Shown here: in pieces, positions 1 through 5,088 of the stretch
Layout of the letters: every line of letters begins with the position of its first letter
Numbering within the stretch: position 1 is the stretch's first letter
DNA from: JBEIVB01 sp040374085
GTDB lineage: Bacteria > Bacteroidota > Bacteroidia > UBA4408
Assembly (NCBI GenBank): GCA_040374085.1
Contig: JBEIVB010000132.1
Location: 1 to 5,621, forward strand
Direction of reading: 5' to 3'
Length of the DNA stretch: 5,621 nucleotides
Translations under genes and position numbers: made by a program
Notes under the pieces: model-generated
What the model was told of the DNA's origin: nothing
The model's database searches: none
Seen by the model: only the letters and a program-made list of their open reading frames with translations

Positions 1-308
1 ACCTCCTGATACTTCTCCAGGTCGCGAATTTCCTGAGCCTCCCGCACAATCACCACCTGGCGCTGCGCCATCATCGGAAATCGCTTGCATTCGTTGATGA
101 GGCGACCAAGGTCCAAATCTGCTCCATACAACACCGTTTGATTAAAGGCCCGCTCCTCGGGTGGTAGGGCTTTTTCTTCTATGGTTGAAGCCAACAAATC
201 AATGTAATAAGGTTCTGTTCCCTCTAAAAAATACACAGGGCGAAACAGCCCTTTGCCCATCTCGGCCAGCAATTCCGTGTGTGTGACCCCCTTCTTTTTT
301 GTTGCCAT
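1..308 (-). CDS. holA: DNA polymerase III subunit delta, N-terminal part (partial at window edge)
   Basis: Delta is the clamp-loader subunit that opens the beta sliding clamp so that it can be placed on DNA. Only the first 102 codons are present; the rest, roughly two thirds of a protein that is usually about 330-350 residues, lies beyond the left edge. Visible family features are RPVYFLEGTEPYYID at residues 23-37, which is the first beta strand with the degenerate nucleotide-binding loop, FNQTVLYGAD at 55-64, and RFPMMAQRQVVIVREAQ at 76-92, the strand with the basic segment that typifies delta. The ATG at 306-308 is preferred because the family pattern begins about 20 residues later. The frame is open only four codons further upstream, to the amn stop. 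The gene follows amn after 12 bases and is probably cotranscribed with it. No Shine-Dalgarno sequence is seen. Confidence 0.9.
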   Translation of the reverse strand, partial: MATKKKGVTHTELLAEMGKGLFRPVYFLEGTEPYYIDLLASTIEEKALPPEERAFNQTVLYGADLDLGRLINECKRFPMMAQRQVVIVREAQEIRDLEKYQE

Positions 309-320
309 GGAAACGCGGGT

Positions 321-1094
321 TTATTCGAAACGCAGGTGCTTTACCGTATTGCCGTTGTGGATGAGTTGGTTCAGAGAGTCTATGCCTATGCGCAAGTGGC
401 GGTCTACAAACTTAGTGGTTACTTTTCGGTCGCTCTCGGTGGTTTTCACGCCCTCCGGAATCATGGGTTGGTCGCTCACCAGCAACAAGGCTCCGGTGGG
501 TATCTGGTTATAAAATCCGGTAATAAAAATGGTGGCGGTTTCCATGTCTATGCCCATGCAACGAAGTTTGCGCAGGTGCTCCTTAAAGTTTTCATCGTGC
601 TCCCAAACCCTTCGGTTGGTGGTGTACACGGTGCCGGTCCAGTAGTCGAGCTGATGGTCGCGTATGGTGGTGGAAACGGCTTTTTGAAGGTTAAATGCGG
701 GTAAGGCCGGAACCTCTGGGGGGAAGTAATCGTTGGATGTACCCTCGCCCCGAATGGCCGCAATGGGCAAAATAAGATCACCCAAGTTGTTTTTCTTTTT
801 CAATCCCCCGCATTTGCCTAAAAACAACACGGCCTTAGGGTCTATGGCAGAGAGCAAGTCCATAACCGTTGCGGCGCTGGCGCTGCCCATGCCAAAGTTG
901 ATTATGGTTATGTTGTTTGCGGTGGCATTTAACATAGGATGGTCTGTGCCATTAACCTCTACCCCATGCCAATCGGCAAACATTTTTACGTAGTTGCTGA
1001 AGTTGGTAAGCAGGATATACTCTCCAAAGTCCTTCAGGGCGGTTCCGGTATAACGAGGCAGCCAATTTTTGACGATTTCTTCTTTGCTTTTCAT
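321..1094 (-). CDS. amn: AMP nucleosidase, short form
   Basis: This enzyme hydrolyses AMP to adenine and ribose 5-phosphate in the cytoplasm, linking adenylate level to purine salvage. The 257-residue protein has the nucleoside-phosphorylase fold: a glycine-rich phosphate-site segment INFGMGSASAATVMDLL at about 65-81, FLGKCGGL at 91-98, the purine/ribose-site segment GIDMETATIF at 181-190 with Met184 and Glu185, and LLVSDQPMIPEG at 204-215 with Asp208, the position that normally protonates the base. It is about half the length of E. coli Amn because the N-terminal regulatory domain is absent, which is the usual Bacteroidota form. The product could be confused with other PNP/UDP phosphorylases, but the overall sequence fits the AMP nucleosidase family. 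It is divergent from the gene at 1152 and probably heads an operon with holA. Its stop (TAA, 321-323) lies in the same frame as holA. Confidence 0.92.
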   Translation of the reverse strand: MKSKEEIVKNWLPRYTGTALKDFGEYILLTNFSNYVKMFADWHGVEVNGTDHPMLNATANNITIINFGMGSASAATVMDLLSAIDPKAVLFLGKCGGLKKKNNLGDLILPIAAIRGEGTSNDYFPPEVPALPAFNLQKAVSTTIRDHQLDYWTGTVYTTNRRVWEHDENFKEHLRKLRCMGIDMETATIFITGFYNQIPTGALLLVSDQPMIPEGVKTTESDRKVTTKFVDRHLRIGIDSLNQLIHNGNTVKHLRFE

Positions 1095-1101
1095 AATTTA
1101 G
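1066..1101 (+). promoter_or_regulatory. Possible Bacteroidota-type promoter for the HsdR-N-like gene
   Basis: TAATTTAG at 1094-1101 matches the Bacteroidota -7 consensus TAnnTTTG at seven of eight positions. A TTTTTG run at 1066-1071 lies 22 bases upstream, inside the spacing allowed for the -33 TTG element. The ATG is 50 bases downstream and the 1108-1133 hairpin would fall in the 5' leader. Most of the site overlaps the start of amn on the other strand. This is a weak call by eye. Confidence 0.25.
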
Positions 1102-1107
1102 TGCATT

Positions 1108-1133
1108 GTTGCCTGGCTGCTTTTCCAGGCAGC
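1108..1133. repeat. 9-bp hairpin in the divergent amn / HsdR-N-like gap
   Basis: GTTGCCTGG (1108-1116) pairs with CCAGGCAGC (1125-1133) around an 8-base loop. Seven inner pairs are perfect, followed by one G-T wobble and a closing G-C pair. It lies centrally in the 57-bp gap between two divergent starts. It could be an operator serving both genes or a leader hairpin in either transcript. No T-run follows on either strand, so it is not a canonical intrinsic terminator. Confidence 0.6.
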
Positions 1134-1151
1134 GGTTAACACAACCCGGTT

Positions 1152-1604
1152 ATGATGCCTTCGTTGAATTTTCCGCAGTACGAATTTACCATTAAATCGC
1201 TGAATAAGCGGAAGGAGGTTTTCGACGATTTTCGGCGGAGGTTTGTTGCGCTCACACCCGAGGAATGGGTGCGCCAACACCTCGCCCGATACTTGGTTTC
1301 AGAAAAGAAATGTCCGGCAACCCTAATTCACATAGAGGCGTCTCTGAATGTAAACCACTTGCGCAGGCGCAGCGATTTGGTTGTTTATGGGCGAAACATG
1401 CAGCCCATGCTGCTTGCTGAGTGTAAGGCCCCCGATGTGCCCATTACACAAACGGTGTTTAGCCAGATTTCGCACTACAACTTGGTGTACAAGGTTCCAT
1501 ACCTATTGGTAACCAACGGCATTAACCATTTTTTTTGCAAAATAAACGTAGAAGAGAGGGGCTATGCCTTTCTCGATTATTTGCCGGAGTACGATTTGTG
1601 GTAA
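1152..1604 (+). CDS. Stand-alone HsdR N-terminal-like PD-(D/E)XK nuclease-fold protein
   Basis: This 150-residue protein resembles the N-terminal nuclease domain of type I restriction HsdR subunits (the HsdR_N_2-type family) without the helicase part. The PD-(D/E)XK signature is visible: RRSDLVVYG at 72-80 supplies Asp75, and LLAECKAP at 87-94 supplies Glu90 and Lys92. A following QxxxY (Gln105, Tyr109), as in RecB-like nucleases, and VTNG at 120-123 also fit. All core catalytic residues appear intact, so it may bind or cut DNA, but no target is known to me. No HsdM or HsdS gene is present, so it is not part of a restriction system here. I recall small proteins of this type near holA in other Bacteroidota, which would suggest a housekeeping role; that is inference. 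Two adjacent ATGs (1152 and 1155) can serve as start. Its stop is six bases from the odhB stop, convergent. Confidence 0.8.
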   Translation: MMPSLNFPQYEFTIKSLNKRKEVFDDFRRRFVALTPEEWVRQHLARYLVSEKKCPATLIHIEASLNVNHLRRRSDLVVYGRNMQPMLLAECKAPDVPITQTVFSQISHYNLVYKVPYLLVTNGINHFFCKINVEERGYAFLDYLPEYDLW

Positions 1605-1610
1605 CCGGGT

Positions 1611-2867
1611 TTATAGGCCCAACAATACCTCGGATGGCGTCTTTCCGGAGAACAGCATGCGCTCGGGATTCTCGAGCAGCTCTTTTACCCGAACAAGGAA
1701 GCCAACCGATTCGCGTCCGTCAATAATGCGGTGGTCGTAGCTTAAGGCTACATACATGATGGGGCGAATCACCACTTGTCCGTTTACGGCCATAGGGCGC
1801 TCCACCACATTGTGCATACCCAGAATGGCGCTTTGAGGAGGATTGATGATGGGCGTGCTCATCATACTGCCAAACACGCCTCCGTTGGTGATGGTAAAGG
1901 TACCTCCGCTCATATCCTCGAGGGTGATTTTGTTTTCGCGAGCTTTCACGGCAAGGTTCTTTATACCCCGCTCAATATCAGCCAAAGACATGGATTCTGC
2001 GTTGCGCAGAACCGGCACCACCAATCCTTTGGGCGCACTTACCGCAATGCCGATATCGGCGTAGTGGTGATACACAATTTCTTCGCCTTCAATGGCTGCA
2101 TTAACGGCCGGAAACTGCTGCAGGGCCTGGGTTACCGCTTTTGTAAAAAAGCTCATAAACCCAATGTTTACACCGTGTATTTCTTTAAACTGATCCTTGT
2201 ACTTGCTACGAAGCGCCATAATGTTGCCCATGTCTACCTCATTGAAGGTGGTGAGCATGGCCGTTTCGTTTTTTACCGACACCAAGCGTTGGGCGAGTTT
2301 TTTTCGGAGGGCCGACATTTTTTGACGCTCTTCTTTGCGCTCCAACGGAGAAGGTGCGGCAGAAGCAGCGGCAGAGAAGCCGGCGGCCAATGCACCCGAA
2401 ACATCTTGCTGGGTAATACGCCCACCCTTTCCGGTTCCGGTTAGAGCCGATGCCGGAACTTGGTTCTCGGCCATCATCTTGCGTGCAGCCGGAGAAGGAT
2501 GCCCGGAAGCAGGACCGGTGGCAATTTCCGTAGAAGTTGGGGCAGGCACTGGTGCGGCCGCAGGTTTGGCCGCAGGTGCCGAGGTCTTTTCTGCTTTCGG
2601 CTCTGCTTTGGGCTCAACTTTCGGACGTTCAGAAGAAGGATCTATGGTGCAAATAACCGATCCCACAGCCACCGTATCGCCCTCTGAAACCAAGGGTTGA
2701 AAAACACCGGATTCCGTAGCATTCACAGTAAGAGTAGCTTTATCGGAATCTATCTCGCAAAGCTCATCGTCTTTCTCTGCATATTCTCCTGCCTTCTTTA
2801 ACCAACGGGCAATAACAACTTCCGATACCGATTCTCCGGGGCTGGGTACTTTCTGTTCGATGAGCAT
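1611..2867 (-). CDS. odhB: 2-oxoglutarate dehydrogenase E2 component, dihydrolipoyllysine succinyltransferase
   Basis: E2 transfers the succinyl group from the E1 decarboxylase through its lipoyl arm to CoA and forms the core of the TCA-cycle 2-oxoglutarate dehydrogenase complex. The 418-residue protein has a lipoyl domain (about 1-76) with the lipoylated lysine Lys43 in EIDSDKATL, a Pro/Ala/Lys-rich linker (about 79-122), an E1/E3-binding domain (about 123-160, HPSPAARKMM...GRITQQDV), and a catalytic domain (about 180-415) ending in SYDHRIIDGRESVGFLV with His379 and Asp383. PSPGES near the N-terminus and ESVGFLVRVKELL near the end indicate the succinyl rather than acetyl type. The frame stays open to a GTG at 2975, but that would overlap the upstream gene and add 36 residues before the natural MLIEQKVPSPGES start. 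The E1 gene (sucA) is not adjacent. It follows the LutB-like gene by 40 bases. Confidence 0.95.
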   Translation of the reverse strand: MLIEQKVPSPGESVSEVVIARWLKKAGEYAEKDDELCEIDSDKATLTVNATESGVFQPLVSEGDTVAVGSVICTIDPSSERPKVEPKAEPKAEKTSAPAAKPAAAPVPAPTSTEIATGPASGHPSPAARKMMAENQVPASALTGTGKGGRITQQDVSGALAAGFSAAASAAPSPLERKEERQKMSALRKKLAQRLVSVKNETAMLTTFNEVDMGNIMALRSKYKDQFKEIHGVNIGFMSFFTKAVTQALQQFPAVNAAIEGEEIVYHHYADIGIAVSAPKGLVVPVLRNAESMSLADIERGIKNLAVKARENKITLEDMSGGTFTITNGGVFGSMMSTPIINPPQSAILGMHNVVERPMAVNGQVVIRPIMYVALSYDHRIIDGRESVGFLVRVKELLENPERMLFSGKTPSEVLLGL

Positions 2868-2894
2868 AGGTTTGCTTTTTTCGTATGCGAGGCG

Positions 2895-2902
2895 CAAAAA
2901 TA
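2895..2902 (-). promoter_or_regulatory. Possible -7 element for odhB
   Basis: Read on the minus strand this is TATTTTTG, a full match to the Bacteroidota -7 consensus TAnnTTTG, 27 bases before the odhB ATG and inside the 40-bp gap after the LutB-like gene. I see no TTG at the expected -33 distance. It may allow odhB to be transcribed apart from the upstream gene. Confidence 0.35.
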
Positions 2903-2907
2903 GCGCA

Positions 2908-4095
2908 TTATTTAATGCCTTTCCGCTCGCGCCATTGCTGGTTAAACGACTTGGAGGCCAGTTCGGGAAATTCACGCCTGTTGCCCCAATCTTTCCGAAA
3001 GAACTGCTTCAACATAAAGGCTTTCACCTTTGGCCCCCCTTTCTCCATGCTGCTGCGTTTGAGCATGGCGTTTTTCCAGAAGTACAGCCCCAGGTTTTCT
3101 TTTTTGGTGGCGGTACCATTAGCAATGTAATCTCGCCGGTTGAGGTGAAGCAGGCGGGGCAGATCTATTTTAACCGGACAAACCTCGGTACACTTTCCAC
3201 ACAAGGTGCTGGCAAAACTCAGGTGTGCATAGTCTTCGTGCTGCTTCAAATATGGAACCGTTACCGAGCCAATGGGTCCCGAGTAAACGGCTTCATAGGC
3301 ACGCTCACCGGCTAAGCGGGTTACTGGGCAAACGTCGGAGCAGGCTCCACATTGAATGCACGATAGCGCTTGGCGCTGCTCGGACTGGGCCAATAAATCG
3401 CTGCGACCGTTGTCGAGCACCACCAGAACCAGTTCTCGTCCGGGATGGGAGTCGGGGCCAGATAAAAGGGTAAGAGCGCTGGGTGTAGGCTGGCCAAGGG
3501 CATAGTTGCTGTAAAGGCCTGAGATAAGCTCAAAATCAACCAAAGTGGGCGCTAGGCGCTCAATGGTGGTAAGAAAAACCTGGGTTTTGGCGTGATGCAC
3601 GTGTTGTCGGACTTTTACATCCTCTTCAAACCAGCCTAGCAAACCCCCTTCTGCAATCATCCAAGCTTGCTCGGTTATGGCCATGTCAAAAGGGCCTTGG
3701 CCAAAAATGGTCACCTTTTCGCGGTTTAACCCCACCTCCAATTGTATCTCACGAGCCAATGGGCCATCGTGCATAAACACCTGGCTGCACCCTTTCTTAT
3801 CTGCCAAACGTGCCAGCTCTTGCCACACGTCTTTTTCTTGTTGGGCCCAAATAACCTTTCCTCCTTTTTTCTGAAATGCACTTTCAAAATCAAGCAAGTG
3901 CTTTTCGAGATTATCCAGGGTTTTTTGGCGTATGTAAGCCGCCCGGCTTCGCGCCAATTCGAGGTTGGAATAATAGCCGGAAAGCCTTTGTTGAAGCTCT
4001 GAACGATGGTGAAGCCGCTCCTGTTTTTCTTTTCGTTGGCCGGGGTCAAAGGCCTTTTCTTCTGTCTGAGCCAGAAACCGGTCGTATGCACTCAT
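2908..4095 (-). CDS. LutB-family LUD / 4Fe-4S protein with a shortened LUD region
   Basis: LutB-type proteins are cytoplasmic iron-sulfur subunits of L-lactate oxidation complexes. This 395-residue protein keeps the helical N-terminus (NLELARSRAAYIRQKTL at 44-60), part of the LUD domain (about 75-215), and LVVLDNGRSDLLAQ at 224-237. It also keeps a cluster motif CIQCGACSDVCPV (Cys246, 249, 252, 256), YSGPIGSV (271-278), a second motif LCGKCTEVCPVKI (Cys299, 302, 306), and a basic C-terminus ending FNQQWRERKGIK. Family members as I know them are about 460 residues. Here some 60-70 residues of the LUD centre, including the usual ETDLGE and PSHIV...AIH segments, are missing, and the expected NEGN motif reads FEED. 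The reading frame is clean. Start is ATG 4093-4095; the frame extends only to a TTG at 4119. No lutA or lutC is near. Lactate oxidation is therefore uncertain. Confidence 0.8.
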   Translation of the reverse strand: MSAYDRFLAQTEEKAFDPGQRKEKQERLHHRSELQQRLSGYYSNLELARSRAAYIRQKTLDNLEKHLLDFESAFQKKGGKVIWAQQEKDVWQELARLADKKGCSQVFMHDGPLAREIQLEVGLNREKVTIFGQGPFDMAITEQAWMIAEGGLLGWFEEDVKVRQHVHHAKTQVFLTTIERLAPTLVDFELISGLYSNYALGQPTPSALTLLSGPDSHPGRELVLVVLDNGRSDLLAQSEQRQALSCIQCGACSDVCPVTRLAGERAYEAVYSGPIGSVTVPYLKQHEDYAHLSFASTLCGKCTEVCPVKIDLPRLLHLNRRDYIANGTATKKENLGLYFWKNAMLKRSSMEKGGPKVKAFMLKQFFRKDWGNRREFPELASKSFNQQWRERKGIK

Positions 4096-4116
4096 AATGT
4101 TCCCGTTTTGTCTTTC

Positions 4117-4124
4117 CAAAGGTG
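4117..4124 (-). promoter_or_regulatory. Weak candidate -7 element for the LutB-like gene
   Basis: On the minus strand this reads CACCTTTG, one mismatch from TAnnTTTG, 21 bases before the ATG. That distance is close to the ones seen for rpiB and odhB. No -33 TTG is seen at the proper spacing. The 83-bp gap to the rpiB stop leaves room for a promoter, but cotranscription from rpiB is equally possible. Confidence 0.2.
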
Positions 4125-4178
4125 TTGGATAATTCTCCTCACCCGGGGAGGGTTCGCAACGGGTTTACAACAAAGAAA

Positions 4179-4601
4179 TCAACAGGGTATTTTGGAAACG
4201 CGGGTTGCATGTCGCCCCCCTTCAAAGGCTGTGGTAAGAAAGGCCTCTACCATCTCCAAAGAAAGAGCCTCCTCTATGAAACGTGCCGGAAGGGCCAAAA
4301 CATTGGCATCGTTGTGCTGGCGCGCTAAAAGAGCCAGCTCGAGGTTCCAACATAAGGCCGAACGTATGCCGGCATGCTTGTTGGCCACGATGTTTACTCC
4401 ATTTCCGCTCCCACAAATCAAAATCCCAAATGCAGCTTGTCCCGACTCCACAAAGGCCGCCAAGGGATGCGCCACATCTGGATAATCCATGCTGGATTCG
4501 GAATGAGTGCCCATGTCAACCCACCCGTGCTGCGGAAGGTGATGAATGAGAAAGGACTTTAAACGAAATCCGGCGTGGTCAGAGGCTATGGCTACAATCA
4601 T
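4179..4601 (-). CDS. rpiB: Ribose-5-phosphate isomerase B
   Basis: RpiB interconverts ribulose 5-phosphate and ribose 5-phosphate in the non-oxidative pentose phosphate pathway. The 140-residue protein matches the RpiB/LacAB family over its full length. SDHAGF at 7-12 carries Asp8 and His9. MDYPDVAHP at 38-46 is the conserved substrate-side loop. GILICGSGNGVNIVANK at 59-75 carries the catalytic Cys63 and the phosphate-side loop. ARQHNDANVLALPAR at 93-107 carries His96 and Asn100, and GGRHATRV at 128-135 supplies the C-terminal basic residues. The start at 4599-4601 is fixed by the conserved MIVAIASDHAG opening. It has a near-ideal -7 element 22 bases upstream. The LutB-like gene follows 83 bases downstream. 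It could be named an allose-phosphate isomerase, but RpiB is the better default. Confidence 0.95.
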   Translation of the reverse strand: MIVAIASDHAGFRLKSFLIHHLPQHGWVDMGTHSESSMDYPDVAHPLAAFVESGQAAFGILICGSGNGVNIVANKHAGIRSALCWNLELALLARQHNDANVLALPARFIEEALSLEMVEAFLTTAFEGGRHATRVSKIPC

Positions 4602-4623
4602 GACAATTGGGTTTTGCTTTGGT

Positions 4624-4631
4624 CAAAGGTA
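4624..4631 (-). promoter_or_regulatory. Probable -7 element of the rpiB promoter
   Basis: On the minus strand this reads TACCTTTG, a full match to the Bacteroidota -7 consensus TAnnTTTG. It lies 22 bases before the rpiB ATG, which implies a short leader of about 15 bases. No TTG is seen 17-23 bases upstream, so the -33 half is weak or missing. The same nine bases CTTACCTTT occur in the candidate nadA element at 5032-5040. Confidence 0.5.
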
Positions 4632-4671
4632 AGGTGCGCACCCGGCTCGCGCATGAAGTAAAAACAGCTCC

Positions 4672-4695
4672 ATCAACATTCCTATTCTTGTTGAT
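4672..4695. repeat. 7-bp inverted repeat upstream of rpiB
   Basis: ATCAACA (4672-4678) and TGTTGAT (4689-4695) are perfect inverted copies with a 10-base spacer. The right arm is part of TGTTGATAA, the complement of the DnaA-box variant TTATCAACA. The repeat lies about 40 bases upstream of the rpiB -7 element, so it could be an operator or a pair of facing DnaA-type sites. Confidence 0.45.
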
Positions 4696-4730
4696 AACGC
4701 AAACGCCTGATTTTCAAGCGAGCGAATTGA

Positions 4731-4781
4731 AACTTGTACACATAATGGATGTGAATAGCACGGCCTTCTTGTGTACAAGTT
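4731..4781. repeat. 12-bp perfect inverted repeat with 27-bp spacer
   Basis: AACTTGTACACA (4731-4742) and TGTGTACAAGTT (4770-4781) are exact inverted copies. Each arm contains the small palindrome TGTACA, so each arm could bind a dimer. Arm centres are 39 bases apart, near four helical turns. No T-run follows, so it does not look like an intrinsic terminator. It lies about 100 bases upstream of the rpiB -7 element and far from nadA. Likely roles are a two-site operator for a looping regulator or an element of the origin. Confidence 0.65.
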
Positions 4782-4883
4782 CTGATGGAATTTGCTTGGT
4801 TTAATGATCAAGAGCCCTGTATGTACGAATTTCCTGTTTATGCAAATCCCAATGCCCACTATTCATCAAAAGAACTGCACGGC

Positions 4884-4892
4884 TTATCCACA
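4884..4892 (+). promoter_or_regulatory. Consensus DnaA box TTATCCACA
   Basis: This is an exact match to the canonical DnaA binding site TTATCCACA. A single exact 9-mer can occur by chance about once in 130 kb per strand at even base composition, so its presence inside the only long intergenic gap of the window, with related sites nearby, is suggestive. Confidence 0.6.
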
Positions 4893-4910
4893 TTTTTGAA
4901 CCATGGGGCG

Positions 4911-4937
4911 GGCTGTGTTTAATCCACAAACACAACC
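4911..4937. repeat. Inverted repeat enclosing a near-consensus DnaA box
   Basis: TGTGTTT (4914-4920) and AAACACA (4928-4934) form a perfect 7-bp stem with a 7-base loop AATCCAC. After one C-A mismatch the stem continues with GG/CC at 4911-4912 and 4936-4937. The TAATCCACA near-box at 4920-4928 spans the loop, so hairpin formation and protein binding to the box would exclude each other. Confidence 0.45.
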
Positions 4938-4983
4938 GTTCACAGCTTGTTGAAAACCCATAAAAAGCCGCATAGAACTTGAA

Positions 4984-4997
4984 GATTTTTGATTTTT
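4984..4997 (+). repeat. Tandem GATTTTT repeat, possible unwinding element
   Basis: Two perfect 7-base copies of GATTTTT follow each other. The block is AT-rich and recalls the AT-rich 13-mers of the E. coli origin unwinding element, which begin with GAT, though it is not an exact match. It lies between the DnaA-like sites at 4884-4956 and those at 5001-5020. Confidence 0.4.
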
Positions 4998-5000
4998 AAC

Positions 5001-5020
5001 GGTGAACAACGTGTGAACAA
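5001..5020 (-). promoter_or_regulatory. Two GTGAACAA sites one helical turn apart
   Basis: GTGAACAA occurs at 5002-5009 and 5013-5020, an 11-base step that puts both on the same DNA face. On the minus strand they read TTGTTCACC and TTGTTCACA. The latter is one base off the relaxed DnaA consensus TTWTNCACA. They end 12 bases before the candidate nadA -7 element, so they could be weak DnaA sites or an activator/repressor site for nadA. Confidence 0.4.
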
Positions 5021-5032
5021 ACAGAGACAACT

Positions 5033-5040
5033 TACCTTTA
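5033..5040 (+). promoter_or_regulatory. Candidate -7 element for nadA
   Basis: TACCTTTA matches TAnnTTTG at seven of eight positions and shares CTTACCTTT with the rpiB element. It would give a leader of about 85-95 bases. No clear -33 TTG is present. A second possibility is TATTTTG at 5119-5125, which lacks one base of the spacer and would favour the downstream start at 5142. Confidence 0.28.
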
Positions 5041-5049
5041 CAAGCAAAT

Positions 5050-5059
5050 CGTTTAAACG
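5050..5059. repeat. 10-bp palindrome CGTTTAAACG in the nadA leader
   Basis: CGTTTAAACG is a perfect palindrome lying 10 bases after the candidate nadA -7 element. The position would suit a repressor operator. I cannot assign it to a named NAD regulator. Confidence 0.4.
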
Positions 5060-5088
5060 TTTTACACGGAATTCACAGGACATTATCA

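Noticed and set aside
308..321. 14-base sequence TGGAAACGCGGGTT repeated at 4193-4206
   Set aside because: One copy spans the amn/holA junction and the other lies in rpiB coding sequence. With no flanking similarity, one such match in 5.6 kb is compatible with chance.
279..704. Plus-strand open frame of 141 codons over amn
   Set aside because: It is antisense to a well-recognised AMP nucleosidase gene, has low-complexity Gly/Val-rich sequence and no family resemblance.
1152..1604. Remnant of a type I restriction system
   Set aside because: No HsdM, HsdS or helicase sequence is present, and the small gene is intact, so a decayed restriction locus is not supported.
1776..2444. Plus-strand open frame of 222 codons over odhB
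   Set aside because: It lies fully antisense to the E2 gene, whose lipoyl, binding and catalytic domains are clear. The His-rich translation is typical of a shadow frame.
2868..2975. Upstream GTG start of odhB, adding 36 residues
   Set aside because: It would overlap the end of the LutB-like gene, and the lipoyl domain naturally begins at the ATG at 2865-2867.
4134..4153. CCTC/GAGG short inverted repeat after rpiB as a terminator
   Set aside because: The stem has only four or five pairs and no T-run follows on the minus strand.
4006..4485. Plus-strand open frame of 159 codons over rpiB and the start of the LutB-like gene
   Set aside because: It is antisense to two genuine genes, with no recognisable domain.
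4607..4859. Small frames of 65 (+) and 78 (-) codons upstream of rpiB
   Set aside because: Both begin in or cross the promoter region and the 12-bp inverted repeat, overlap each other, and show no protein-like pattern.
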